From Pithys albifrons albifrons (taxonomy: Eukaryota > Chordata > Aves > Passeriformes > Thamnophilidae): a DNA stretch of 64,000 nucleotides. A program made the position numbers and the translations under genes. Of the stretch, positions 1-12,215 are shown in pieces. The notes beneath the pieces were generated by a model, which saw nothing but the letters and a program-made list of their open reading frames with translations, did not search any database and was not told the origin of the DNA. Numbering within the stretch: position 1 is the first letter of the stretch; every line of letters starts with the position of its first letter. The DNA lies in contig NC_092463.1 of NCBI RefSeq assembly GCF_047495875.1, forward strand, positions 14,621,724 to 14,685,723. Reading direction: 5' to 3'.

Positions 1-2565
1 GCTGATTCCCAGAACCCTGCTGTAAGCATTAGGAAGTTTCCCTCAGATAAAAAGACAGAAATGTGTTAACTTCTGGCCTCCATAACACCTACAGCGTACT
101 AGCATTATAATTAAGTTGATAACATAACCCATTCAGTCAACCATCTCATGTCCACACAGGTAATTATATTTTAACTGTTAAAGGACTTTGGGAAATTGGC
201 AGCCACGTGAGCACTTGGTTGGTGCAGCACATACATTTGCCATCTTAAGGTGATTAATGTAATTCCCAGCCCAGGAGAGGGCAGATGATTAGTTCAGTGC
301 AACATCTCATATTAAATAGCAACTGGCCACGAGAAATAACCCGGAACATACTCAGGCTGCTCTTCATTTGTGGCATGCAAAGGAGTTTAGAGAAGAAACT
401 CTATAGTTTTCTGCTGGAATAATTAAGCTGGACAACGATTTTGGAATAAACATTTTTCAGAACTTGTAGGAAGGACCAGAAGATGAAATGACATTTTCAG
501 GCTGGGGTTTTTATATGCAACTTAGTACCTAACTTAGCATATAGTGCTGAGCAAGCTGAGCATTGGTTTTGGTCACCTGTTTCCCTTTCTTTAAAGTAAA
601 GAGGGTACCTAATTCCTAGATATGAGCTCCTCCTACTGATGGTCAATAGCTTTAGAATAGCTTGGGATCTTTGGAGGAAAGATGTACAAAAACATTATTG
701 ATCCCAAATGTTTTGTATACTCTGTTGCTGCACTCAATGAAACAATCAAATATAGAACATGTTTCTGCAAAGCCAGCATGTAGAAAATTCTCTATTGTCT
801 GTTTCTACTTTATCAAGCAGCCCATGGAATTCTTTAGAGGCCTTAGTCAATACTGTTTAAAACATCAAGACTCATTTTACACTCCACATTCTTTGTAATT
901 TCTCTTTCTCTCAAACAGGTAATATACTACTGGGAAGAATGCCTTCCTTCATAATTACAACACACAAAGCTTTCAACATGCATATTTCAGGTGAGTGCCT
1001 AAAATTTTGAACGCTCTCATTATCCTTCCAACAAAAAGAGGGTTTCCTGGGGACCACTGCTTTGGCATGGAAGGATGTGTATTTGGTTTCTGTTTAATGT
1101 TACAGTGAAAGATAGTGTTGTAACCACCTCACAGACTTAATGGTAATCCATTTCATGAAAAATCAAATCCACCTATTGTATAAGCATAGCTTTATATAAT
1201 ACAATTACCTGGGAGCAAACTGATTCCAGCTTATCCAACTTGCCAATCATTCAACTTCCACTGGATGTCTCCTGGAGTGATAGGGTTAGCACGTGCATCT
1301 TGACAGCCCTGAAAATTGTTCTAAATCAGTTCATCATATTCTAACCCAACACTTCTTCTGATTTCAAAGTTAATAACTGGAATGGGCATTTAAGACTTAG
1401 CCCTGTGGCCTGCTAAATTGGTGACAAGAAGAGCAGCAAAATGTGGTGCAGGTGCCAGGCTGAGGGCAATGCCTGGTGATGTTTGAGGCTCCACTAATAG
1501 AAACAATGTTGGAAAATGGAGGCTGTTGTAGGATATCCATTTCTTCTTTTGGCTGCAAACGTTTGTTTTCAATAACTGACTTTCACATTCAACTTAATAT
1601 GTGTATTTCTTAATGGAAAAAGATCAGTGAGGAGACAAAATGATGCAGCTTGATCAGATACTTGGTTATTTCTCCACTCTTTAAAGGTAGAAGGGAATTT
1701 CTGAGAAAGGTGAGTGGAACTCTTGGGACATGACAGGTATTCAGAGCAGCCCAACAGCTGCTTTTGGCCAGTACCTGAATCATTTGCATCCATCTCAGTA
1801 ACAGATGATGTTAAAGTATCCAATTATGGAGTTACTTCTTAGTTAGAAAGGGGGTTTAAAATTTACTTCAGAAAACAAATGAAGAAAAATCCCAAGCCCT
1901 GTTTTAACAAAGGGTTGTACACTCAGCAGGTTTAGCTAGCTTACTGCAGGCTGGCACAGCAAAGAGGGCAGGAACACATAACCAGGGAGCAGCAAAAGAA
2001 ACCCATGTGCCCATTGGATTGCCTTAGTCGTAATGGGAATCTACTCTTAGACTGATATCAAGCCTATCTACAGAAATGTGTGAGACAGGAATCAACGGAA
2101 CAAGTTTTATTTTCCAAGTATGAGACTTGACAGGTCTGAATGTGGCTTTTAAATGCCTGAGCAAGGAAGGAAAGAAATTCTGATAATGAAAACTCTTTGC
2201 AGAACAAAAATATTCCAAGCTGAATCCACACAGTGTAAAACATTAAGGATGTCTTTTTATCTTTGAAAATTATTTTACAGTTAACTAGCAAGTCTGAAAA
2301 TAAAGTCTCTTTTAATTCTCTCTCCTTGGATTTGCAATGGGAAGGATTTAAAAAACTATATTTGATCCATTAGGTTGAGGTACTCACAGTACTGTACATT
2401 GTTTTAGTGTAGTAAATTTAGTTGACTTCTGTCTCTTTCAATTACCCTTCTAAAAAGGAAAGGTGAAAAATAATGTCTCTCTTTATATAATTTGGTTTGC
2501 TGTTGATTAATTCTCCTCTAGTACTTGCTTATGTTTTGTAGGGTAGGGAGGACAAAACAGCTTAA

Positions 2566-2582
2566 GGGGGGGGGGGGGGGGG
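2566..2582. repeat. G17 homopolymer tract
   Basis: An uninterrupted run of 17 guanines stands in otherwise AT-rich sequence. Such runs vary in length and are prone to sequencing and assembly error. The two strands are poly-G and poly-C. Confidence 0.95.
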
Positions 2583-3396
2583 AGAAGCTCTTTTTCTGAG
2601 TTTAAGCTTGTAGAATCTTCCCTTTCATATTTATATGTCATCAATATAATGTCAGGATTGTTGATAAGGATAAAAAAGTCAGGGAATGGACTGAGTCTTA
2701 ACAGTATAAAATAGGCCAACTGTAAGACATCCTGAAAGTAAACTTCTACATGTGCTATCATCTTCATTAATAAGAAGCAAAACATAATTAATTCGGTGAC
2801 TTGTCCCTTTTTCCCACTGCAAAGAACTGTAGAGGAATAGCATGCCCTGATTCTTAAAAGCACTGTGCTCTGCATCAGTCACTCTTAGACATTTCAGAAA
2901 TAGTTCAATTCCATTTGGTGTCACTTCTGTGTATGCCCTCTCTGAGCTATGTACAACTCTTAATACCACTCAGCCTCTCAAAAGGAGGTAGAAACTAGGC
3001 ATGAATCCTAGGGCAGGTCTTGAACTCAGCTGCTGCTTTGCAAAGGATGTAGCAGTGAGAGGCAAAAGGTTTCTGACTGTGATGTTCTCCAAACATCAAA
3101 TGGTAATCAAATGCTTTGATGAGTAGGAAAAAAGAAAAGATATTAATATATTTTAGTGATCTGTTTAAATTTCAAAAATAGTAATTGCTGAACTTGACTG
3201 CTCTCAAAAACCTTATTTCTGAAAACAGAACTAAGCAGCAATGAGTTGTCCTGAATTTCTCCAGAGCCTGCGTGACCAAAGATCTGTTGAAGTTTTACTC
3301 ACCCTCATTGTTTCAATGTTTAGACTGGGCTGACACTCAATAAAACACCAGGCAGCCAGAACGGGAGGAAGTGCCTCATTTGGAGAGACACTTATT

Positions 3397-3446
3397 CTTT
3401 CCAACCTTCTTTTCTAACCTTTCCAACCTTCTTGTTGGAAAGGTTA
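3397..3446. repeat. Direct repeat plus perfect 13-bp hairpin
   Basis: The 15-base unit beginning CTTTCCAACC occurs at about 3397-3411 and again at 3419-3433. The second copy is followed by its own inversion, so 3415-3427 and 3434-3446 are exact reverse complements with a 6-base loop. This is a short local duplication and inversion rather than a recognised transposon. Confidence 0.85.
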
Positions 3447-6400
3447 TGAAAGTCTCACTACATTTGGTGGTGCTTCATTAATTACCAGGATTAATCTACC
3501 ACTAAAATTTAATGCAGGAAGTCAGCAGTCATCATGCACATTTCATTGATTCCTTCAGAGAAACAAAAATAAAAATATCCAGATCCTGTAATAAGACATG
3601 GAAGAACTTATGACAGGATTGAAAAACTTTCTAGTGCATCCTATGACGGAGCTGGTGACAGTAAATTGAGTAGTACACTAGTATAAAAGGCAGAGGTGAT
3701 GATTAGCAAGCCTACATGAAATTGGCACTTATGACTTTCTGGAGAACAGTGTCTGTAGAGCAGATATCCTAAAATCCATCTTTCCATCCTCCCACCAAAT
3801 GTTTCCTACCCTTTCTCCTGACAAATGTCCCCTTCAGACATTGGGATGTCACCAAGAGCAGGAGAATAACAGATTACACCTGCACCATAGCTGGTACAAA
3901 CATAGTTAACTGGCAGTGCTCACAAAATCTGTTATAAGGTATGTAGTTACGCAAGTCTGATAGTCTTTTGTGGGCTGATGTTTTAAATAACTTGCCAGCA
4001 GATCATACACCAGAAACATGCCAGTGCTTGTGATACAACAGCAGGTGTGTTCTTGCCCATTACTGGAATGCACCTACCAGGGCACAGTATGAAATTTACC
4101 AGTTCAGACAAAGATATCATCTTCAGGTTGTAATAAAGGAGACAAAGGAATGGAAATCTCTTAGTAAAAATTCTTTTTATTATTTATTAAAAATCTGTTT
4201 AATGAATATTGTTCCACAGTTAAATCTCCACTTTTTGAGCAGGCAGCTACTCCTAAGACAAAAATTGGGGCCATTCCCTTTGCCACCAGAGGCTCAGATC
4301 CATGTTTGACTGGTGTTCTACCACAATGATCAGCTGTTGGGCACATAACAGTCTTTCAGATAGAAATAAAACTTGCAATTTTAAGTTGGTATAGGGGTAA
4401 ATAACTCTTTTACGGAAGATATTGCTACTGAGAACGCAGTTATTTTCACTAAGGAAGCTTTCCTGCCTGGAATGAGGCATCTTTCCTACAGACAGTTTTA
4501 GATGTTTCTCCACATGCATTCCACAGAAGTTGACTCCCCTGGTATGACAGAGATAACACTCACAGACACGCTGCAGGGCCTCAGCAGCCAGCTGGGGAGC
4601 CGAGTGGGGGGAAGCAATGATAAAGCCGGGGAACGAATAGGAGGTTTGCCTCTTCTCAGGCCCAGTGCTGGTCACAGCACTGTTACGTTTTTCTTTGTAA
4701 GTTTTCAGCATTCTCACCTCCAAAATAAAATTTTCTGAATTCTTTCCAGTGCTTTGGTATTTTTGGGGGGAATACATGTATTTATTTTTCTTTACAGTTG
4801 GACACTCCATTGCTTGCTGCTGACCTTTATGGGCTATCTGTGCATTCAGGCAGATTTCCTCCGAAAAAAAAACAAACTACCAATGGAATGTGCTATGCTA
4901 TCCAAAATGCTTTGTCCATCTTTCAATCTAGATATTTAAGAATTCAAGACATAATTAGGGGTTTATAATCTGTGCTGTCTCTCCCTTGGGGACTATTGTT
5001 ACATTAAAGGACTCGAGCACTCCTGAGAAACCATACCAAGATGATACATATACGCAGAACACTATCGTGCCTATGAAGAAAAGGAATACTCTGGTGCCTG
5101 AACATCATAGAACTGGATAAAACTGTTTTCCAGAAGAAATCATTTCCTTGGTACATTTCATATCTGGTTTGATGGTCTTTCAGAGCAACTAATAAGAGTG
5201 TCGAAAGCAACATGATAATGTGGAAACACAGTGAACTGTAGGCTTCTCTGATGAGTTGTCAGATATTTCTGTAGGAGAGAAAGGGAAAATGAATAGAAGG
5301 GGGAGAATAATGTCTGTAGAAACTATAAATATCTGAGAGATGGTACAGTGGAAAAGAAGGAATCATAGAGTTTAGGGAAGAGCAGAAAGGAAACCTTTGT
5401 CTACTATGTGTGTCCCTTTGAAAACTCCACATCATATAACAGCCCCTGCCAAGCTGTGAAACCCAGTTCACCCACAGTGATCTAGTGGGTCCACCAGTAC
5501 CTGTGCAGGATTTAGACTTCTAGTTCCAGGTCTTTGAATATTATGAATGTGACTCTCATTAAAACAGTGCAGCAAACAGCATTGTCTGCACTGAAAAGGG
5601 GAAGAAATCAGAATAATAGGACTGAAAGAGACAGATGAAGGAAAGACCCAAGGCAGAGGTCTCTGTCTTGCTTTTGCCAAGCAGATATGATAAGGAGGAA
5701 GCAGCAAGGCAATGACTATTGTAGGACTGGCTCACACTTTCAATCATCAGCCTTGGTCAAGAAGAGAGAGCCTGTCCAGAACAGCAATCCCTTCTCCTCA
5801 GCTATAAGCACAATGGTCTGTTGGGCCCTGGCCCAATCCAGTGCCCCAGGTCTGCTATGGCTCTACCTTATACTCAGTGCTCTTCAGGGCAATATGAATT
5901 TCAAGGCTAATAATTAGTCTAATGAGGCTAAATAACCAGTTGAATAATCAAATAAAAACAACCTTGAAAGGCAGAAGGAATATTGCCATGAAGTAAGGAA
6001 AATAACTAAAAGGAAATTAATTTTGCCATAGGCACTCAACTTCTGACATTCTAGTACACCAGGTATTATGCAGAGGAGTAAGAAGACAACCAGTTCTTGA
6101 AAGAGCTTATAACAAAGACAATGTGCAAAAACCTGAAGAACACAGCAAAAATGCAAACACATTTAAATATTTTTGTTTCTCATTCCTGCATGTCCTCATT
6201 ACCTTGGTCAGAGTACCCCTACTTAACCAAGGAATGTCAAGTTCAAGTACAAGTTCTGCGGTTTAGCTTAACAGTTACTCTGTTGCAGCATGCAATTAAT
6301 TCCACTTATGAATTACTCATTCCTTATTAGGGCCTCTTTTGCAATTTTGCTTCTAACTCAAATCTTTAAGGATAACTCAGCAGTGTGCTTAACAGCCAAA

Positions 6401-9400
6401 AATATCATTATCCTTTGCAGTCAAAAGGTACATTTTTAGAGGAATATAGATTTAACTTTCAGAGATGGTTACCTGCAGCTCTTGCTGGCTTCAATGGGCA
6501 CTACTAGCTTTCGAAGGTCAGGCTTTCCATTCAAACAACTGGAATTCAGCCCTAAAACACAGTAGTTTCCATACAGAGAAGAAAACTATTTTGGTAACAT
6601 TTGGAGAAAACCTTGGGCTGCGCTTTTACCAGAAATGGATGACAAGTTTCAAAACCATTTTTAGGAGGACTTTGACATGAGGAAGGGAAATAAGCAATCA
6701 GTCAGACAACTCACTGCCACACATGAACCAGTTCATGTATAAAAATAATAAAGGCAAAAACAGTTGCCACTCTCCAAGTGGTATTTTGGGTGATATCTGG
6801 TCTGGATAAGACATGAATTTCAAATTCTGCCTCCTTCCAGATTTGACCACACTGATTAAAAAACTCCAAGGACTAGAAATTACTGATTATCAGCTCTGTC
6901 AGTGACAGACGGAACAGTTGTTAGAACACATCCAGATATTTTCAGCACCATCTTGTCTTCTACATATAGTGCTGTTCCCTGTGTACTTTTATGGCTATTG
7001 TCAAGCATTATTAGAGGTAAAACAGGGATTGCACATTTATTAGTGCAGACCCACCCTCAGCATTCCAAAGGAAACAGCCCAACAATGACAGATTAGTGAG
7101 AATGTAAGGATAAAGGCGTTATTACTTTGTATAGATAGATCTCTCTTCAGAAAATAATTCAGTTTATTACTTGCACTGTTTTTGTTCAGGTTTAGCAGCA
7201 GATAGACAAAATTAGCTGGAGGATTACTTACTTTCAAGTAGATCAAGTGTTCCACTCCTCTCCTGGCAGAAAGAGAAAGGAAAGTACCTTCAGATTTTCA
7301 AGACACACATCGTGTATTTCTTGTGGTATGAAGTAATTTCTTTTAACATTAAGCTGTGCAATTCACCAATTCCCAGAACTGCATGTTAGAGTTTGCATTC
7401 TGAACAAAGCTAAGTACCTTCCCTTCCAGGGCTCTTTTGTCTTCTAAATGCATCCTCCTTGGTTGTATTTCTTGTTATTGTGTTCTCACTGCTTCTGTAT
7501 AAATGAACATATTAATCCTTAATTTTCTGCGTTTCTTGCTTCATTTGCCAAGGAAGCATTTTTCTTCTCTCTGAAACTGCAGATGCAGATTACTACTGTG
7601 CCAGCTTCTTCCTGTCTGGAGTGGTCTGGCAAAAGCAATTAGTTCAGGAAAGTTCATAAAATTGTATATTTTCTTTTCACTTCTACTGTACTTCACAGCT
7701 GTCTCATTGTGTTCTCATCACTTTTCTTTTGTGTGTACTTATGAAAGCCCTTCACAGCAGTTAAGGTCTGTAGGGTTGGAAAGCTAACCTTCCAAGACAA
7801 GGGGTAGAAATATGGGAAGCAATCTTTCTCCCAGAAAATGACAGTTCCTCTACAACTCTTTTACCCTTTGGGGTACCCCTGAGAAAATGCAAAACCTCAA
7901 TTTTGACTTGTTGCAGCATTCACAATGGGAAAGAAAAAGCTGTCAGGATTCACTTGTCAGCAGCTTAGGCAGCTGTAGAACTTGAATTCCATTTGACAAC
8001 ACTTCATCTACTTGTATGCAGTAGAACTAATGAAAGGGCATTAAAATCTGGCATGGAAGACTACATGGACAGGACATGCTCCAGTCTGGAAGAAGACAGG
8101 TTTTGGTTGGGATAAGATGAAATGCAGACAACTAGAAAGAAGTACAAGTGCAATATTACTTGTGACTTCATATTTAAAAATGTGGTACCTCTACAAAGAG
8201 ATAACTAGTCCATTTGTAGAATCCAGTTAGAGCTGCTGCATTTTTCTAAAATCCAGAATGTGGCTATAGAGCTATCATCCACAGAGATAAAGACCTAAAG
8301 TGCAGCAAGGAATTAATGGAATGATCTTTCTAAATCCTCAGCTGCTGAAACTTGAAAATATCAGTGAAGAAAACTGAAATGCAAGTGAGTAAGCATGCAC
8401 TTGCATAAAGCTATCCAAGGGATTCCCAAATAGGACTCTAGGACTTTCCAAAGAAATTGATCCCACTGCATCTGCTCTGGAAAATCTAATTTAGATGTCC
8501 CACTAGATAAGCTGGTTAAGGAAATACATACTGGTTATTCAGACACAATCTGGGGTTTGCCTCTGATACCTATCATCATTTACACAGGGCACTGCAAACC
8601 ATCCTGAAACATCTCATCAGCAACTGGTAGACTGTCTATTAAAGCTGTAGCAGTATTAATATCTGATGTCTTCACAACCATAAAGATTTTTTTATAAAGC
8701 AGAAAAGTCTGAAAAAGACATTATTAGTCGCACTATGAACCAAAGGCTGTTAATCTCCTGTCTACACCTTAAGAAAGAAAAGAGGAGAAAAATCTAATTT
8801 AAACAAATGCTACCAGTGATAAAAAATTCAGACTGGTGCTACATTAAATTACTTGGGAGGCTGAGGTATCCAGCCACGGTCTTCAGTAAAAAAAGAAAAT
8901 TATAGGGTCTATCAATTAGAGAAGTGGTGCTCTGAGCCTATGTGCTGGCATGCTTACAGTTTTTTTAATGTCTGGCAGGATGTTTTACAAACTAAACTCA
9001 GCAAGATGACAATTCCACCAGAAGGTGCTTCAGATGGTTTTGCTAATAATTTTGATCAGCTCAAACAGAGAAAAACATCACTTTGTTTATTTGGCTTTTC
9101 CAGAACCTGTCAAATCTGAGCAGAATCATTAATTGCCCCCTTATGAATCTCCCCCGACCATCTCTCCCACCTTCTTCCACAAAAGACATATTTCAATTTA
9201 TTCTTTTTTTTCTACAAGTATTCTGCACAATCAGCCTTTGTTCCCCAAACAAACCTTCGTCATTCTTTGTGCACTTCCTTTGCTAGAAGGAAGTGCCATT
9301 TCTTGAGAATATTCATTGGAGGCTGGTACTGCTACTGCTGCAAAGATGTAAGTGCTAACCACCATATATTGGCTTTTGTTTTAATAGGCTTTTAACCAAC

Positions 9401-11969
9401 TTTGTTAATGGACTGAATGCAATTTAGATATGGAACTTGGCTAAAATGTAGCTTCAATTGGCTATTAAAATTTAAGAGCCAACTAAGATAGCTAATTACA
9501 AAAAAGCTCCAGTGATAATGCTAAGCAGAATTAGTAATAGCAAATGACAGTCTGTCTAGTCTTATTCCCAAAGGGAAAGAAACTCTTAACTGAGAAGTCA
9601 ACCAGACAACGTGCAGAAAACCTAATTGCATTACTGGTATTATGGCATCCCAAATCTGGCAGCTCACTGGGACAAAACAGTGAGAAAGTCTGTCAAACTA
9701 TTCAGGAAAGCAACTGACCCCCTTCATAATGCTATCTGCACAAATACTGGGAATTATATTATTATTTTATAGTAACTTGTTAGAAAAATAATCCTGTAAA
9801 AATTACCAAATCAGCAGCACCTAGAAAATACCTTATACCCATCCTGAATTTGATTCTCTCACCAGATATTTTAAATTAGGGGAAAAATATAAACAACCTG
9901 TCTGCAGAATGTTCAAGCACTAAAAGAAGCATTCTGTGCTTCATTATCAATATCCTCATTACACCATCAGCTGAAGTGCTGACTAGTTCTCCTGTGAAGA
10001 TTTATCATGTATGGTGGCCACTTTGAAACATAGGTAGTGGAGTCTTTAACATTCCCTACTCAAGTGTCTCCCTGCTGTGCCTGTAAATGTCAGTCCAGTT
10101 TTTTCACGGCTGCGCGCACAGATTAGAAACAGCAGGAGAGCTTGGGAGTATGACTACAATACTAGTAAGGACACTTGTCTTCATGGCACTGCTCAAGTGA
10201 TTCTTGGAATGCAGGACCCTGCTGTTTTCTAATATTTACACACAACTGGAGTCATCAAGAGCAGTAAATGCAGTCTAAAGGCAGCTTGCTTCTTTTGTAT
10301 TAGGGGCTTTACTTTCAAACAGGGATGTCAACAAAATCCTCCTACGCCCTCCACCTCTCATAAAGTGGTGTATTTCCCCATCAATGCTCTGCAAAACAGC
10401 AGAAACACGTGTGTGGAAGCACACACTGTGTGAGATGCATAGGGCAGCACCATGGGCATTATCACAGCCTTCCCCTCAGCTCCTCCTGACTGTCCCACGC
10501 TTTAAACACTACTGCAGGTACAGCCAGTAACTTGCCTCTGAACACTGTAGTTTTGCAGTGTCTTATGAGCAGAGACAAGCCCTGAAACAGCATTAACTCA
10601 AAATGGAAAGTGCCTTTTTTCTTCACAGAACACTTGCCAGGACATCTTTTTCCCAGGTAGGGATGGCTTATGAAATTTGCATCACAAAACATTCTTTTCA
10701 AATTTATGGAAATGACTGTTTGTTGCATTTGGCTTTGGTAGTGTCAAAATAAAACACACTCCTTGAAAACTTGGAAGTAAAGAAAGGAAGTTTACTGGTA
10801 AATAAGTTACTAAAAAATAAAATGTCAAACTGCTGAAATACAAAAGAAGACATTAACTTTGTATGTGACAAGCAAGAGAATATAATATGCCTTCCTGACA
10901 ATAGGTATTCAGAATAGTGTAACATACTTTCTGAACAAAATGATTAAACGAAGTCATTAAAATGATAGTTAGATTCAACGACTTTTAAATATGAGACAGG
11001 CTTCAGCAATCCTACTTTTACATCTGAAACAAAGGGAACGTTTAAAAGTTGTCAGCTACACTTTGCTAATACCACAGGAAAACCAGCTTGTCCAACAGTC
11101 AACAAAAATGAGAAAGCACCTTTTAGATATGATATTCCAGTTTTATTGCAAAAAAATCAGATTCCTCTGTTACAAAACATAACCTCATCATTCATTCAAC
11201 GTTTCATGCTTAAACATATTTATTATAGTGAGTAGCTACTCAGACATTATGCAACCAAGCAATCCAGCCATCCACACGAATACACTGTTCACTGGCTCAT
11301 ATGGATTCCTTTTGGTGTGCCAAACTTTGATACAGCAGTCTCCCTGATAAGAATGGCGTTCATGCCCTAATTATGTGTATTTTACAGTATCTAAATGAAA
11401 AGCAGTGGTATTTCACACTGAACTTTAGCACTATTTTTTGACTCTGAGGTCTCAAAGCTAAGCAAGGAAGTACTTTTACAAAAGGATTTGGAAGATTACG
11501 TGCTCCTCAACCATTAAAAAAGGTAAACTATTATGTTATGAGAAGCAGGTATGAGTCAATATTTCATTAGAATTAGATGCTATACAAAGTTTTTCACCAT
11601 TAAAAAGTCTTCTAGCCTTTTCACTAATACAAAAAGAAAGCTTGAGGGGATTGTTGAGAATAGGCATAGATTTTTGGTTGGTTCTTTTCTTTGCCCTGGG
11701 CCCTGTGTCTGAAATTCTGGTCTCCATCTTTCCAGAGAATCTCTGAGAAATTGAAAAAGTGATATGAACATAAATACTATGAAAAAAAATAGCTAAAATT
11801 CATTACCAAAGAATTGTTTAAATGCAGAAAAAAAGAAAAAATGTAGAAAAAAGCACTTTCTTTTAATTTGCCTTTAAGACATGAATTCATGTATATAAAG
11901 AATAAAAATGCATCCCCACTTCAAAAGTTGGCAAAATTTTGCATTAGTATTTCAGTATACATAAATTAT

Positions 11970-12132
11970 GCAAATATTTTAATAAAACATTTATTGTTCA
12001 AAAACAGGTACAAACAGCGGTCCAGGATTCATCTTTTAAAGTAGAAAGAAAAAGATTCCAGTGCTACTCAAAAAAAAAAAGCAAACCAGAAATGAGCCAC
12101 AGAGAAACTTAATTTGTTGCTCCATCTATTAT
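11970..12132 (-). other. VRK1: VRK1 3' untranslated region (predicted)
   Basis: The sequence follows directly from the VRK1 stop codon on the minus strand. It contains a short T run and ends just after a canonical AATAAA hexamer (11995-11990). The cleavage site is inferred at roughly 11970-11980, giving a 3' UTR of about 150-165 nt. Further AATAAA-like hexamers lie downstream, for example near 11.22 kb, so longer isoforms are possible. Confidence 0.65.
11990..11995 (-). promoter_or_regulatory. VRK1: VRK1 polyadenylation signal AATAAA
   Basis: A canonical AATAAA hexamer on the minus strand lies 138 nt past the VRK1 stop codon. It is the first one after the coding region, which makes it the most likely polyadenylation signal. 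Confidence 0.7.
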
Positions 12133-12215
12133 TTACTTCTGGACTCTCTTTCTGATTGCCGTGGTTTTCTTGGATTTTGGTGAGGTCACCTTCCGGGTTC
12201 TCGTAGCTACTGCAC
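12133..12215 (-). CDS. VRK1: VRK1 coding exon 13 (C-terminus and stop)
   Basis: This last coding exon gives residues 387-413 and the TAA stop codon (12135-12133). It encodes a basic, Thr/Ser/Lys/Arg-rich tail ending in RKRVQK, the same ending as human VRK1. The acceptor is preceded by a T-rich tract and reads GCAG before GTGCAG. A second AG six bases into the exon could serve as an alternative in-frame acceptor. Confidence 0.93.

Larger units (their letters stand above)
1..11969. other. Intergenic 3' flank of VRK1, no gene recognised
   Basis: No open frame in this stretch resembles a known protein or shows an exon-like pattern with matching splice sites. The longest open frame (minus strand, 4810-4253, 185 codons) is unrecognised and about as long as chance allows in a window of this size. 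The stretch is AT-rich single-copy-looking DNA with a G homopolymer near 2.57 kb and a perfect hairpin near 3.43 kb, both listed separately. In human the sequence beyond the VRK1 3' end is a gene-poor interval with non-coding transcripts, so an empty flank agrees with the expected synteny. Unannotated non-coding RNA exons cannot be excluded from sequence alone. Confidence 0.6.

Noticed and set aside
7570..7620. Short phrase resembling an immunoglobulin V-region end (ADYYCAS-like)
   Set aside because: Only about ten codons fit. There is no framework sequence upstream and no CACAGTG heptamer downstream, so it is most likely chance.
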